Assembly (NCBI RefSeq): GCF_022698165.1
Contig: NZ_JALDAY010000019.1
Span: forward strand, 1-64,000
From: Streptomyces cylindrosporus
Lineage (GTDB): Bacteria > Actinomycetota > Actinomycetes > Streptomycetales > Streptomycetaceae
Length of the DNA stretch: 64,000 nt
Reading direction: 5' to 3'
Part shown: piece by piece, positions 25,297-33,548 of the stretch
How positions within the stretch are numbered: the first letter of the stretch is position 1
Layout of the letters: each line of letters begins with the position of its first letter
Notes under the pieces: model-generated
The model's database searches: none
Told to the model about the DNA's origin: nothing
Seen by the model: only the letters and a program-made list of their open reading frames with translations
Position numbers and translations under genes: made by a program

Positions 25297-26280
25297 TTGC
25301 CCCGAAACACCCCCGCCGGCTATCTGCTCGCCCACTTCACGGGCGAGCACCTGGCCGACGGCGAGCAGGTCCGCTTCTCCCTCTGCGACTCACCGCGCAT
25401 GGACCGCTGGCGGGAGCTGGACGGTGTGGCACCGCTGGCCCCGGACGGCGGCGGAGCCAGGGATCCGTTCCTGATCCGGTCCGCCGACGGCAGCGGCTTC
25501 CACCTGATCGCCACCGACCTGCGCATCCACGGCGGCGACGGCTGGGAGCAGGCCATCGCGCACGGCAGCCGCAGCCTGCTGGTGTGGAACTCGGCCGACC
25601 TGCACGACTGGGACGGTCCGCGCCGGGTGGAGGTCATGCCGGAGCAGGCGGGCTGCGTCTGGGCCCCCGAGGCCGTGTGGGATCCCGCCCGCGAGGAGTA
25701 CCTGGTGTTCTGGGCCTCCACCGTCTACCCGGAGTACGACCCCGAGCACCGCAGCCCCTCGTACCACCGCATGTTCTGCGCCACCACCCAGGACTTCCGC
25801 ACCTTCTCCGCCCCGCGGCCATGGCTGGACACGGGCTATCCGGTGATCGACTCCACCGTCGTCGAGCACGACGGCTGGTTCTACCGCTTCACCAAGGACG
25901 AGCGCCTCCCCGGCACCCCCGGTGCCCCGCACGCCAAGTTCGTCTTCGTGGAACGCTCCCGCGACCTGCGCTCCCCGCACTACGAGCCCGTCACCCAGGG
26001 CGTGGGACGAGGCACCGACGAGCTGCCCGGCCTCGCGCACGCGGAGGGCCCCATCGTGCTGCCGGCCCCGGACGGCGACGGCTGGCTGCTGCTCCTGGAC
26101 GAGTTCGAGGGCCGCGGATACGTCCCCTTCCGGGCGGACCGCCTGGACAGCCCGGTGTGGCTGCCGGCCGCCGGTCCCGACGGCTGCGTGATACCCCCCG
26201 GGCTGCGCCACGGTTCACTGCTGCCGCTCACGGCGGCCGAATGTGCCGGGCTGCGCGACCTCGCCCCGGCCGAAGCCTAG
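25297..26280 (+). CDS. Intracellular GH43-family glycosidase
   Basis: The 327-residue protein is a GH43 propeller without signal peptide. Key acidic residues fall in 'GARDPFLIRS', 'PVIDSTVV' and 'HAEGPIVLP', and 'CVWAPEAVWDPAREEYLVFWAS' is a typical blade. I chose the TTG at 25297 because AAGAGGAG lies 6 bases upstream and the fold starts immediately ('AGYLLAHFTGE'); upstream reading frame has no domain. It probably acts on imported arabino- or galacto-oligosaccharides. Its TAG stop is embedded in the -10 box of the following LacI gene. Confidence 0.82.
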   Translation: MPRNTPAGYLLAHFTGEHLADGEQVRFSLCDSPRMDRWRELDGVAPLAPDGGGARDPFLIRSADGSGFHLIATDLRIHGGDGWEQAIAHGSRSLLVWNSADLHDWDGPRRVEVMPEQAGCVWAPEAVWDPAREEYLVFWASTVYPEYDPEHRSPSYHRMFCATTQDFRTFSAPRPWLDTGYPVIDSTVVEHDGWFYRFTKDERLPGTPGAPHAKFVFVERSRDLRSPHYEPVTQGVGRGTDELPGLAHAEGPIVLPAPDGDGWLLLLDEFEGRGYVPFRADRLDSPVWLPAAGPDGCVIPPGLRHGSLLPLTAAECAGLRDLAPAEA

Positions 26281-26283
26281 AGT
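26278..26283 (+). promoter_or_regulatory. -10 box of leaderless LacI gene, overlapping upstream stop codon
   Basis: TAGAGT fits TANNNT and ends 6 bases before the ATG at 26290. Its first three bases are the TAG stop codon of the GH43 gene. There is no ribosome site before the ATG, so a leaderless transcript for the regulator is likely in addition to any read-through. Confidence 0.45.
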
Positions 26284-26289
26284 TCAGCC

Positions 26290-27330
26290 ATGTCCACGAT
26301 GCATGACGTGGCCCTGCGGGCCGGCGTGTCACCGAAGACGGTGTCCCGCGTGGTCAACGGCGAGCCCGGGGTGAGCGAGCGGACCCGCGAGAAGGTCACC
26401 GCCGCCATCGCCGAACTGGACTTCCGCCCCAACCCCGTCGCCCGCAACCTGCGCACGGGCCGTACCGGACTCGTCGGCCTGGCCCTGCCGCACCTGGCGC
26501 AGCCGTACTTCTCCTCGCTCGCCGAGGCGATCATGCGCGAGGCCGAACGCCACGACCTGACCGTGCTGACCGAGCTCACCGGCGGGGACGCGGAGGCGGA
26601 ACTCGCCCTGGTGCGCGAGCACGGACCGTACCTGGGCGGACTGCTGATGTACCCGGTGGGGCTGTCCGACGCGCAGGCCCGGACCGTCGCCCGGACCGTG
26701 CCGACGGTGTTCATGTCGGAACGCGCCTACGACGCACCGGTCGACCGCGTCGCCATGGCCAACCGCGAGGGCGTGCGGGCCATGGTCGCCCACATGGCGT
26801 CCCTCGGGTACACCCGCATCGCCGCGCTCGGCGCCGATCACTCCGGCCTGCCCGAGCGGGCGTCGGCGCACCTGCGTCTGGAGGGATACCGGGACGGACT
26901 GCGCGACGCCGGTCTGCCCTGGCTGCCCGAGCTCGTCTGCGAGGTCGGCACGCCCGACTGGGACCGGCGGCACGGAGCGGCGGGAGTACGGCGGCTGATC
27001 GAGGCCGGTGTCCGGTTCGACGCCGTGGTGGGCTTCGCCGACGCCCTGGCGCTGGGTGCCCTGTACGCGGTGCGGGAGGCGGGTCTGCGGGTCCCGGCCG
27101 AGGTGGCCGTCGCCGGTTTCGACGACCTGGACGACGCCCGCTACGCCTCTCCCTCGCTCACCTCCGTCGCTCCCGGCACGGCGCAGATCGCCCGCGAGGC
27201 GCTGGTCCTGCTGAACGACCGGATGAACGGCACGGCGCCCCAGGACACCGGCCGGCTGATCGTCGCCGACTTCGAACTGACGGTCCGCGAATCGACGTTG
27301 GGAGGGATGGGCGGATGGGGCGGGGCGTGA
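26290..27330 (+). CDS. LacI-family transcriptional regulator
   Basis: The 346-residue regulator has an N-terminal LacI helix-turn-helix and hinge ('MHDVALRAGVSPKTVSRVVNG', residues about 3-60) and a periplasmic-binding-like effector domain ending in 'VAVAGFDDLDDARYASPSLTSV'. LacI proteins bind palindromic operators and release them when a sugar binds. Its location beside GH43, GH51 and importer genes suggests it senses arabinose-containing sugars. The stop overlaps the start of the next LacI gene, so both are made together. Confidence 0.93.
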   Translation: MSTMHDVALRAGVSPKTVSRVVNGEPGVSERTREKVTAAIAELDFRPNPVARNLRTGRTGLVGLALPHLAQPYFSSLAEAIMREAERHDLTVLTELTGGDAEAELALVREHGPYLGGLLMYPVGLSDAQARTVARTVPTVFMSERAYDAPVDRVAMANREGVRAMVAHMASLGYTRIAALGADHSGLPERASAHLRLEGYRDGLRDAGLPWLPELVCEVGTPDWDRRHGAAGVRRLIEAGVRFDAVVGFADALALGALYAVREAGLRVPAEVAVAGFDDLDDARYASPSLTSVAPGTAQIAREALVLLNDRMNGTAPQDTGRLIVADFELTVRESTLGGMGGWGGA

Positions 27331-28373
27331 CGATGAGCACCGTGGCCGAGAAGGCCGGGGTGTCCACGAAGACGGTCTCCAACGTCGTCAACGGCACCGG
27401 GTCCTACAGCCCCGAGACCGAGCAGCGGGTCCGCGCGGCCATAGAGGAACTCGGCTACCACATCAACCCGTTCGCCCGGGGTCTGCGCTCCCGGCGCACG
27501 GACACCATCGCCCTGGTTCTGCCCAACCTCTACCAGCCCTTCTACGCCGAGTTCGCCGAACAGGTGATCAGGTCGCCGGAGACACAGGGCCTGAAGGTGG
27601 TCCTGGAGTCCACGCGCGGGGACGCCGGGCGGGAGCGGGCCGTCCTGTCGTCGCACCGGGAACTCGTGGACGGCGTCATCTACGTCCCGCACGCCCTCGG
27701 CCCCGAGCAGTACCTGCCGCTGCCCTTCGCCCGGCCCACGGTCGTCCTCGGCGAGCGGCCGGCCGAGGCCGCGCAGCTGGGTCTGGACTATGTCGAGACC
27801 GCCGACGAGCAGGGCGCGCACGCGGTGGTCGGTCATCTGCTCGCCCAGGGGCGGCGCCGTATCGCCGTCATCGGAGAACGGCCCGGCCCCTGGGCCGGAG
27901 CCAGGCGACTGCGCGGCTACCGCACAGCGCTGGCGGAGGCCGGGGTGGACTACGACGAGTCCCTGGTCATCGGGGTGGACGACGCGGACCTGTGGTCGTC
28001 CGGCGTCGCCGGAGCGACGCGGCTGCTGCGCACCCGTGTCCGGTTCGACGCCCTCTTCTGCTTCCACGACGTGGTGGCCGTCGGCGCGCTCTCGGTCCTG
28101 GCCCGCAGCGGCATCGCCGTACCGGACGACGTGGCACTGGCCGGCTTCGACGACATCGAGGCCGCCCGCTTCGCCTCGCCGCCGCTGACCACGGTCGACC
28201 TCGGGCGCGAGTCCATCGCCCGCACGGCCGTGGCGCTGCTGCGCTCCCGCATGGACCGGGAGGACTCCAGGGAACTGCCGGGACGCCGGGAGAGCACAGG
28301 GTTCGACCTCCGCGTCCGGGCGTCCTCCACCACCACTCCCGCGCCCACGGAGTCGGGCGTCACCGCCCGTTGA
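27315..28373 (+). CDS. LacI-family transcriptional regulator (second of a tandem pair)
   Basis: The 352-residue protein has its own LacI DNA-binding domain ('MSTVAEKAGVSTKTVSNVVNG') and effector domain ('LAGFDDIEAARFASPPLTTV'). The start at 27315 has GGAGGG 8 bases upstream and overlaps the preceding gene by 16 bases; a GTG at 27327 would give a GTGA overlap instead. The recognition helix differs from its neighbour (STKTVSNVV against SPKTVSRVV), so the two probably read different operators. It converges on the DUF4038 gene. Confidence 0.92.
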   Translation: MGRGVTMSTVAEKAGVSTKTVSNVVNGTGSYSPETEQRVRAAIEELGYHINPFARGLRSRRTDTIALVLPNLYQPFYAEFAEQVIRSPETQGLKVVLESTRGDAGRERAVLSSHRELVDGVIYVPHALGPEQYLPLPFARPTVVLGERPAEAAQLGLDYVETADEQGAHAVVGHLLAQGRRRIAVIGERPGPWAGARRLRGYRTALAEAGVDYDESLVIGVDDADLWSSGVAGATRLLRTRVRFDALFCFHDVVAVGALSVLARSGIAVPDDVALAGFDDIEAARFASPPLTTVDLGRESIARTAVALLRSRMDREDSRELPGRRESTGFDLRVRASSTTTPAPTESGVTAR

Positions 28374-28400
28374 CGTCGCTGCGGTCGCGTCGCAACAGGG

Positions 28401-28439
28401 GGCCAGGCCGGGTACGGCAGCGGCTCCCCCGCCGTGGCC
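28401..28439. terminator. Possible hairpin between convergent genes
   Basis: GGCCAGGCCGGG (28401-28412) and CCCGCCGTGGCC (28428-28439) can pair with one bulge on each side. It is centred between the converging LacI and DUF4038 genes. The stem is imperfect and no U-tract follows, so the call is tentative. Confidence 0.35.
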
Positions 28440-28455
28440 GCCTCTCCCCCGCCCG

Positions 28456-30000
28456 TCAGCCGTCGTGACAGACGAAGACGCGCGGTGCGCCGCCTACGTC
28501 CGGGACGGTCAGTTCGTCGGCTGGGCGCACGCCCTGGGACACCGTTTCTCCCGACCGCGGGTCGATGACCCGGAAGGACCGGGGAAACGTCTCGGCGGTC
28601 TCGGGGTTCAGCCGCAGCGGGCCGCCGTGTTCGACGTAGGCGATGTACAGGGTGCCGTCCGGGGAGCTGAGGGCTCTGCCGGCCATCGCGCGGTCCCAGT
28701 CCGGGCGCAGGTCGGTGGTCGGCAGCCCGTCCAGGACGCGGCCGATCAGGCCGACGTAGCGGGAGCCCTCGAAGTCCAGCGCTTCCCGCCAGCCGCAGCC
28801 GGGGGCGAGGAAGTACGGCTCGTGGTCGCCCTCCTCCGCGTGCAGTCGCCACTGCCACAGGCTCCCCGCGCCGTAGACGACGCCCATGGTGCCGCCCGCG
28901 CACAGGTTGGACCAGGCCTCATGGCCCTGCCACCAGCCCGCGCCCTTCCCCGTCGTCCCTGAGTTCTCGTACGTGGGCTCCCCGTTGGCGACGCCCTTGG
29001 CCGGTTCGTTGCGCCGCATGTCGGCGACCCGCTCGGGGAGGTGCTCGCCGGAGTGGCCGGTCTGGCACCACTGGAAGTCGAGCCAGCCGGCGCCCTGGTG
29101 GGCCCGGCTGCGGCCGTGCGGCCGGTAGTGCACCCCGCAGGGCTGGCCGTACGCGTCCCATGCCTCGATCTCCGCGCCGCCCGCGGCGATCTGCGGTTCC
29201 TCGCCCGAACCGTCCGCGCCCACCAGGTAGACGACGGGGGAAGCGCCGTAACGGGCCACCAGGTAGCGGCAGTAGCGCTCGTACTCCTCCGGCGGCACCA
29301 CCGTGCCCGCCACCGACCGTCCCTTCCAGCCGAACCCCTGGAAGACGGGCTGCAGAACGGGGACGATGTCGTGCTCGCCGAGGATGTCCAACAGCCCGTC
29401 CAGGTACTGGAAGTAGGCCGGGTCGAGGCGTGCGAGGCGACCGTCCTTCAGGTCCTCGAAGCCGACGTCGAAGCCTTCGTCCTGGGTGCGGTCGCGGGGG
29501 CCCCTGGCATGCATGTCGGGCTGCACGCTCATCAGCAGGACGGCGTTGAACCCCTTCGCGGCCCGGTCGGCGGCGTAGACGCGCGCGTCGTCGGGCGTGG
29601 CCCGCCAGGGCAGTGCCCATGCCGTGTCGGCGACCAGCAGGGCGGGGGTGCCGTCGGCGTGCACCAGGCTGCGGGCGCCCGGGGACATGCGCCAGAACCC
29701 GTGCCGCTCGAAGCGACGGGCGGACTCGGCGTGCACCACGGTGAGTTCACCGGTGAGGCCGATGAGCCCGGGGTCGTCGACATCGCCGTCCGTGCGCCAG
29801 GTCCAGACTCCCGTGGCCGCCGGCGAGGCGAACCGCAGGCGCCAGGTGGAGCCGCCGTCCCAGAAGGCGGGGCGTCGCAGGACGGTTCCGGTGGGCTGGT
29901 GGGTGAAGTCGGCCCACAGCTCGACGCCCGTGTAGGGGTCGGAGTGACTTCTCTCGGCAGTGAACGACAGCTCAGTCCGGCGCCAGGGGCGGATGTTCAT
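28456..30000 (-). CDS. DUF5060/DUF4038-type glycoside hydrolase (apiosidase-like)
   Basis: The 514-residue protein has an N-terminal beta-sandwich (about 1-95, DUF5060-like, 'YTGVELWADFTHQPTGTVLRRPAFWDGG') and a TIM-barrel domain of the DUF4038 superfamily ('TPALLVADTAWALPWRATPDDARVYAADRAAKGFNAVLL'), with candidate catalytic acids in 'YLVGADGSGEEP' and 'ANGEPTYENS'. The superfamily includes GH140 D-apiosidases, so a pectin or other plant side-chain activity is possible. No signal peptide is visible. I chose ATG 30000 because the sandwich begins there, with GAGGA upstream. It is the third gene of a LacI-PHP-DUF4038 operon. Confidence 0.75.
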   Translation of the reverse strand: MNIRPWRRTELSFTAERSHSDPYTGVELWADFTHQPTGTVLRRPAFWDGGSTWRLRFASPAATGVWTWRTDGDVDDPGLIGLTGELTVVHAESARRFERHGFWRMSPGARSLVHADGTPALLVADTAWALPWRATPDDARVYAADRAAKGFNAVLLMSVQPDMHARGPRDRTQDEGFDVGFEDLKDGRLARLDPAYFQYLDGLLDILGEHDIVPVLQPVFQGFGWKGRSVAGTVVPPEEYERYCRYLVARYGASPVVYLVGADGSGEEPQIAAGGAEIEAWDAYGQPCGVHYRPHGRSRAHQGAGWLDFQWCQTGHSGEHLPERVADMRRNEPAKGVANGEPTYENSGTTGKGAGWWQGHEAWSNLCAGGTMGVVYGAGSLWQWRLHAEEGDHEPYFLAPGCGWREALDFEGSRYVGLIGRVLDGLPTTDLRPDWDRAMAGRALSSPDGTLYIAYVEHGGPLRLNPETAETFPRSFRVIDPRSGETVSQGVRPADELTVPDVGGAPRVFVCHDG

Positions 30001-30050
30001 GGATCGGAGTCCTCGGGTGTGCGGGAAACTCGGGGCAGGGCGTCCGTGGT

Positions 30051-31073
30051 TCAGGACAGGACGACCGGGTTGGTGAGCGCTGCCATGTGCCCGTTCACGT
30101 CGCGGACCTCGCAGCGGACGAACGCCGGTTCCTCGGCTCCGACGTGCCACTCCACGGTGCCCTCCCCCGTGTCGGGCAACGACGCGCCGTACACCTCCCC
30201 CCGTTCCGTGTGGAGGCTGACAGTGCCGCGGGGCACGCCGTGCACCACGACCCGCACCACGGCCGGCTCGTCGCCGGTCGTCAACCGTTCACCGATCCCG
30301 GCGCTCTGGTCACCGGCAGAGACGGCGAACGACAACTCGACGGCGTCCGAGGCCGCGATCCAGCTGCGGCCGGCACGTACACCGGCGAGGATCGCGTCGA
30401 CACTCAACTCCTCAGCGAGCACGACGGTGTGCGGGCTGCCGAGCTGGCCTTCCAGGTGGGTGTCGCTGTTCCCCATCGCGGGCCACCACCGGCCCCGGCG
30501 GAGTTCCGCGGCCAGACCGCGTCCCCACCCGGCCAGGGCCGCCTCGTTGTCCGCCTGCCACGGCACGTCCGAACTCCACGGTCCGTTCCACACCTCCACC
30601 ACGTCGAAGCCCTGGTACGAGTACATGAACCTGCCCGAGGCGTACGGCGCGTGCGGATGGGCCGCCACACAGATCCCGCCGACCCGGTGAACCTCGTCCA
30701 GGTGCCGGCCGACCAGGTCGTCCTCCACGCCGTAGCGCCAGTCGACCACCTGGCCCGGCCGGACCCCCAGCGCGAGCCAGTGGCCGCTCCTCGTGGTGAC
30801 CTCCTGGCCCAGGATCACCAGCAGATCGCCGCCCGCGTGCCGGCTCCAGGCACCGTGCGTCCGGGCGGTGTTGTGTTCGGTGGTCGCGAGGAAGTCGAGC
30901 CCCGCCGTGCGGGCCGCTGCCACGAGTTGGCCGGGCGTCAGCTCGCCGCCGTTCGAGGAAACCGAGTGCACATGGCAGTCGCCCCGGTACCAGCCACGCC
31001 CTCGGCCGGCCACCCGCGTCGGCGGGAACCGAGACTCCGGAACCCCTCTTCCCGCTTCGTCGCGCACAGTCAC
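30051..31073 (-). CDS. CehA/McbA-type PHP-domain metallohydrolase
   Basis: The 340-residue protein contains a PHP domain with the metal motifs 'YRGDCHVHSVSSNGG' (about residue 32) and 'LDFLATTEHN', then 'GQEVTT' and 'NSDTHL'. Residues after about 260 form a small beta-sandwich. CehA/McbA relatives hydrolyse esters and phosphoesters, but in carbohydrate loci their role is unknown. Its GTG start overlaps the LacI stop as GTGA, and the DUF4038 gene follows 50 bp on, so the three are co-expressed. It may remove an ester or phosphoryl decoration from the imported sugar. Confidence 0.78.
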   Translation of the reverse strand: MTVRDEAGRGVPESRFPPTRVAGRGRGWYRGDCHVHSVSSNGGELTPGQLVAAARTAGLDFLATTEHNTARTHGAWSRHAGGDLLVILGQEVTTRSGHWLALGVRPGQVVDWRYGVEDDLVGRHLDEVHRVGGICVAAHPHAPYASGRFMYSYQGFDVVEVWNGPWSSDVPWQADNEAALAGWGRGLAAELRRGRWWPAMGNSDTHLEGQLGSPHTVVLAEELSVDAILAGVRAGRSWIAASDAVELSFAVSAGDQSAGIGERLTTGDEPAVVRVVVHGVPRGTVSLHTERGEVYGASLPDTGEGTVEWHVGAEEPAFVRCEVRDVNGHMAALTNPVVLS

Positions 31074-32176
31074 TTCTGGGGCCGCACCGACTCCCGGATC
31101 ACCAACTGGGTGCTCAGGACCACGTGGTCGTCGCCCGCGATGGTCTCCTCGCGGTCCAGCGCCAGGCGTACGGCGGTGCGTCCCAGTTCCTCGTACGGCA
31201 CCCGGACCGTGGTGAGCGACGGCGTCAGGTCCGCGGCGTAGGGGACGTCGTCGAAACCGATGAGCGACACGTCGCGGGGGACCTTGAGGCCCGCCTCGCG
31301 CAGGGCGGCCAGCACGCCGACCGCGATCGCGTCGGTGCCGGCGAAGACGGCGGTGAAGTCCAGGCCTGCGTCCAGCGCGTCCCGCACCCTGCGGTAACCG
31401 GAGGCACGGTTGTACGAGCCCGGCACGTCGAGTTTCTCCTCGTAGGGGACCGTGTGGGCGCGCAGAGCGGTCATATGGCCCTCGCGGCGCTGCTCGGAGC
31501 TGCTGAAGCCGGGCTCGCCACCGAGGAACAGGATGCGCCGGTGCCCGGCGGCGAGGAGATGCGAGGTGGCCTGGAACGCGCCGCCCCGGTTGTCGTAGTC
31601 GACCACGGTCGCCGGGATTCCGGCGGGCAGCGCGGGGCGTCCGACCAGCACCAGGCGGGAGCCGGCCGCGTCGAGGGCCTTGGCGTACTCGGCCATACGG
31701 CGGTGGTAGGCGTCGTCCGGGACCACGCCGCCGACGAGGACGACCGCGGCGGCGTGCTGCTCCCGCATGAGCTGGACCAGGTCGTCCTCGCGAGCGGTGT
31801 CGCCGTGGGTGGAGCAGACCAGGCTCAGCCTGCCCCGGCTGGTGGCCTCCTGTTCCACACCGGCGGCGACATGGGCCAGCGAGGGGCCGGTGATGTCCTG
31901 GATGACCAGGGCGACGGGACCGGCGACGGCCCCGGATAGGGCCTTCGCATGGACGTTCACCACGTAGTGCAGTGACTGCACCGCCGCCATCACACGGGCT
32001 CTGGTTTCCGCCGACACCGGATAGTTGCCGGCCAGAGTACGGGAAACGGTTGCTACCGAGACGCCCGCCTTCCCCGCGACATCGCGGATGGTGCTCGGCC
32101 TGTCCGACCGTGTGCCCTTTCGCTTGGTCCCGCTGGCCGTTGAGTTCCTGCGGGTGCCGTTCCCGTTGTCCGTCAC
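31070..32176 (-). CDS. LacI-family transcriptional regulator
   Basis: The 368-residue regulator has a short basic tail, a LacI DNA-binding domain at about residues 30-85 ('TIRDVAGKAGVSVATVSRTLAG') and an effector domain containing 'DVSLIGFDDVPYAADLTPSLTTV'. I chose GTG 32176 because a TAACGT -10 box ends 7 bases upstream and suggests a leaderless mRNA. Four close copies of a LacI-type operator (AGTAACCGTWTTCC-like) lie in and around its own promoter and in the divergent region at 33.3-33.6 kb, making it the probable regulator of this whole locus. Confidence 0.92.
   Translation of the reverse strand: MTDNGNGTRRNSTASGTKRKGTRSDRPSTIRDVAGKAGVSVATVSRTLAGNYPVSAETRARVMAAVQSLHYVVNVHAKALSGAVAGPVALVIQDITGPSLAHVAAGVEQEATSRGRLSLVCSTHGDTAREDDLVQLMREQHAAAVVLVGGVVPDDAYHRRMAEYAKALDAAGSRLVLVGRPALPAGIPATVVDYDNRGGAFQATSHLLAAGHRRILFLGGEPGFSSSEQRREGHMTALRAHTVPYEEKLDVPGSYNRASGYRRVRDALDAGLDFTAVFAGTDAIAVGVLAALREAGLKVPRDVSLIGFDDVPYAADLTPSLTTVRVPYEELGRTAVRLALDREETIAGDDHVVLSTQLVIRESVRPQK
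32041..32054 (-). promoter_or_regulatory. LacI-type operator copy inside the LacI coding region
   Basis: Read on the minus strand the sequence is AGCAACCGTTTCCC, one base different from the operator at 33549-33562. It lies within the codons for the recognition helix (A-T-V-S region), about 120 bases after the start. The codons used here, GTA GCA ACC GTT TCC CGT, are unusually AU-ending for the gene, though its whole N-terminal part is somewhat relaxed in codon use. Confidence 0.45.
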
Positions 32177-32183
32177 GAGACCG

Positions 32184-32189
32184 ACGTTA
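32184..32189 (-). promoter_or_regulatory. -10 box of leaderless LacI transcript
   Basis: TAACGT on the minus strand ends 7 bases before the GTG at 32176, the spacing expected when transcription starts at or next to the start codon. No ribosome site is present. The -35 region is poor. Confidence 0.45.
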
Positions 32190-32242
32190 CTGCATCGGAA
32201 AGCCCTGCGGCCTGGTCGTTGCAGAAACCATCGCGGCAAAGC

Positions 32243-32256
32243 AGTAAACGATTTCC
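32243..32256 (+). promoter_or_regulatory. LacI-type operator upstream of the LacI gene
   Basis: AGTAAACGATTTCC matches the operators at 33341 (AGTAACCGTATTCC) at 11 of 14 positions. It lies about 70 bp upstream of the regulator's start and about 202 bp centre to centre from the intragenic copy. Its other neighbour is the stop codon of the 2-hydroxyacid dehydrogenase gene. Confidence 0.5.
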
Positions 32257-32281
32257 GCCGCAGCCGAGCACGACCGACGGA

Positions 32282-33298
32282 TCAGGCACTGTTGACCAGG
32301 TCCGCCTGGTGCACGGCGTGCGCGAGGGGCGCGCCCGCGCCGAGCAGCGCCAGCTCGTCCACGACCGTGCGGCCCAGCCGCTCCAGCTCGTTGCCGAGGG
32401 AACCGGCGATGTGCGGGGTCAGGAAGACGTTGGGCAGCCGGTACAGCGGGGAGTCCGCGGGCAGCGGCTCCGGCTCGGTCACGTCCAGGACCGCGCCGAT
32501 CCGTCCGGAGACCAGCTCGTCGGCGAGCGCGTCGGGATCGACGAGGGCGCCCCGGGAGGTGTTGACGAGCACGGAACCGTCCGGCATGAGCGACAGCCGC
32601 CGGCGGTCGAGCATGCGGTAGGTCTCCGGGATGTCCGGCGCGTGCAGGCTGACGATGTCGCTGGTGCGCATCAGCTCGTCGAGCGGCACGAGTGCGGCCC
32701 CCAGCGCGGCGGCCTCGGCGGCGTCGACGTAGGGGTCGTACAGCGTCACCGTGAAGTCGAAGGGTCGCAGCAGTTCGAGCAGGCGGCGGCCGACCCGGGA
32801 GGCGCCGATGATCCCGACCCGCCTGCCCAGGTTGCCGACCGCGGCGTGGTCGGCGGGCGGCGGGTAGACGTGCTCGGCGCGGAACCGCTCCCGCAGCCCG
32901 AAGGCGTCCTTGCCGGACAGCAGGATCGCGGCGAGCGTGAACTCGGCGACCGGCACTGCGTTGGCCTGCACGGCGTTGGACACGACGATGCCCCGCTCCC
33001 AGACCGCGGGCGCGACCAGGCTGCGTACGCTGCCCGCCGCGTGCAGCACGGCCCGTAGCCGGGGTGCCGCGGCCAGGACGACCTCGTCGATGCGCGGGCA
33101 GCCCCAGCCGGTGATCAGCACCTCGGTCTCGGCCAGCGCCTTGGCCATGGCCGGATCGCCGAAGTCCTGGAGGACCAGGGCGGGGTCGATCCGGGCCACG
33201 TCGCCGAGCCGTGCCATGAGCCGGGGCGGAAAGAGTTCGGGAAGGTGCACCGGGTTCATCGCGAACAAGGCGCGCGGCGGCAGCTCTGACGTGGGCAT
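32282..33298 (-). CDS. D-2-hydroxyacid dehydrogenase family protein
   Basis: This 338-residue oxidoreductase has the NAD motif 'RVGIIGASRVGRRLLELL' near residue 160, the catalytic Arg in 'NTSRGALVD', the acidic residue in 'LDVTEPEP' and the His in 'LTPHIAG'. The glycine motif reads GASRVG rather than the usual GxGxxG, with Ser at the third glycine position. Substrate is a 2-keto acid/2-hydroxyacid pair, unknown here. It is transcribed alone from a promoter region holding the operator at 33341-33354, so it belongs to the same regulon as the divergent importer operon. Confidence 0.87.
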   Translation of the reverse strand: MPTSELPPRALFAMNPVHLPELFPPRLMARLGDVARIDPALVLQDFGDPAMAKALAETEVLITGWGCPRIDEVVLAAAPRLRAVLHAAGSVRSLVAPAVWERGIVVSNAVQANAVPVAEFTLAAILLSGKDAFGLRERFRAEHVYPPPADHAAVGNLGRRVGIIGASRVGRRLLELLRPFDFTVTLYDPYVDAAEAAALGAALVPLDELMRTSDIVSLHAPDIPETYRMLDRRRLSLMPDGSVLVNTSRGALVDPDALADELVSGRIGAVLDVTEPEPLPADSPLYRLPNVFLTPHIAGSLGNELERLGRTVVDELALLGAGAPLAHAVHQADLVNSA

Positions 33299-33340
33299 GG
33301 ATCTCCGCTTCTACACGAGGAGGGGAAGTGAGAACGAGGT

Positions 33341-33354
33341 AGTAACCGTATTCC
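33341..33354 (+). promoter_or_regulatory. LacI-type operator upstream of the 2-hydroxyacid dehydrogenase gene
   Basis: AGTAACCGTATTCC lies 43-56 bp upstream of the minus-strand start at 33298. On the minus strand it contains TACGGT, a possible -10 box, so a bound repressor would block RNA polymerase directly. It shares AGTAACCGT exactly with the operator at 33549-33562. Confidence 0.55.
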
Positions 33355-33514
33355 ACGCTAGGGCTCGCCAGCTCGGCCAGTCAACGTTCCTCCCGGGGTG
33401 CACGTACGGCGGTGAAGCGCCTGCGATCCGGGGGTGGATGCCAAAACAGCAGGTCAATGGCCGCCAGCGGGTAACCTGCCCGCAAGCTCGTCGAAACAAA
33501 TGAGCTCCCCCCTC

Positions 33515-33544
33515 TTGTGGCGTGGGCCCACTGCGTCCTACCGT
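33515..33544 (+). promoter_or_regulatory. Promoter of the second importer operon
   Basis: TTGTGG (33515-33520) and TACCGT (33539-33544) are separated by 18 bp, giving a good actinomycete promoter. Transcription would start near 33551, inside the operator that follows. The 359-bp gap 33299-33657 therefore holds two promoters and two operators and no gene. Confidence 0.55.
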
Positions 33545-33548
33545 CCAT

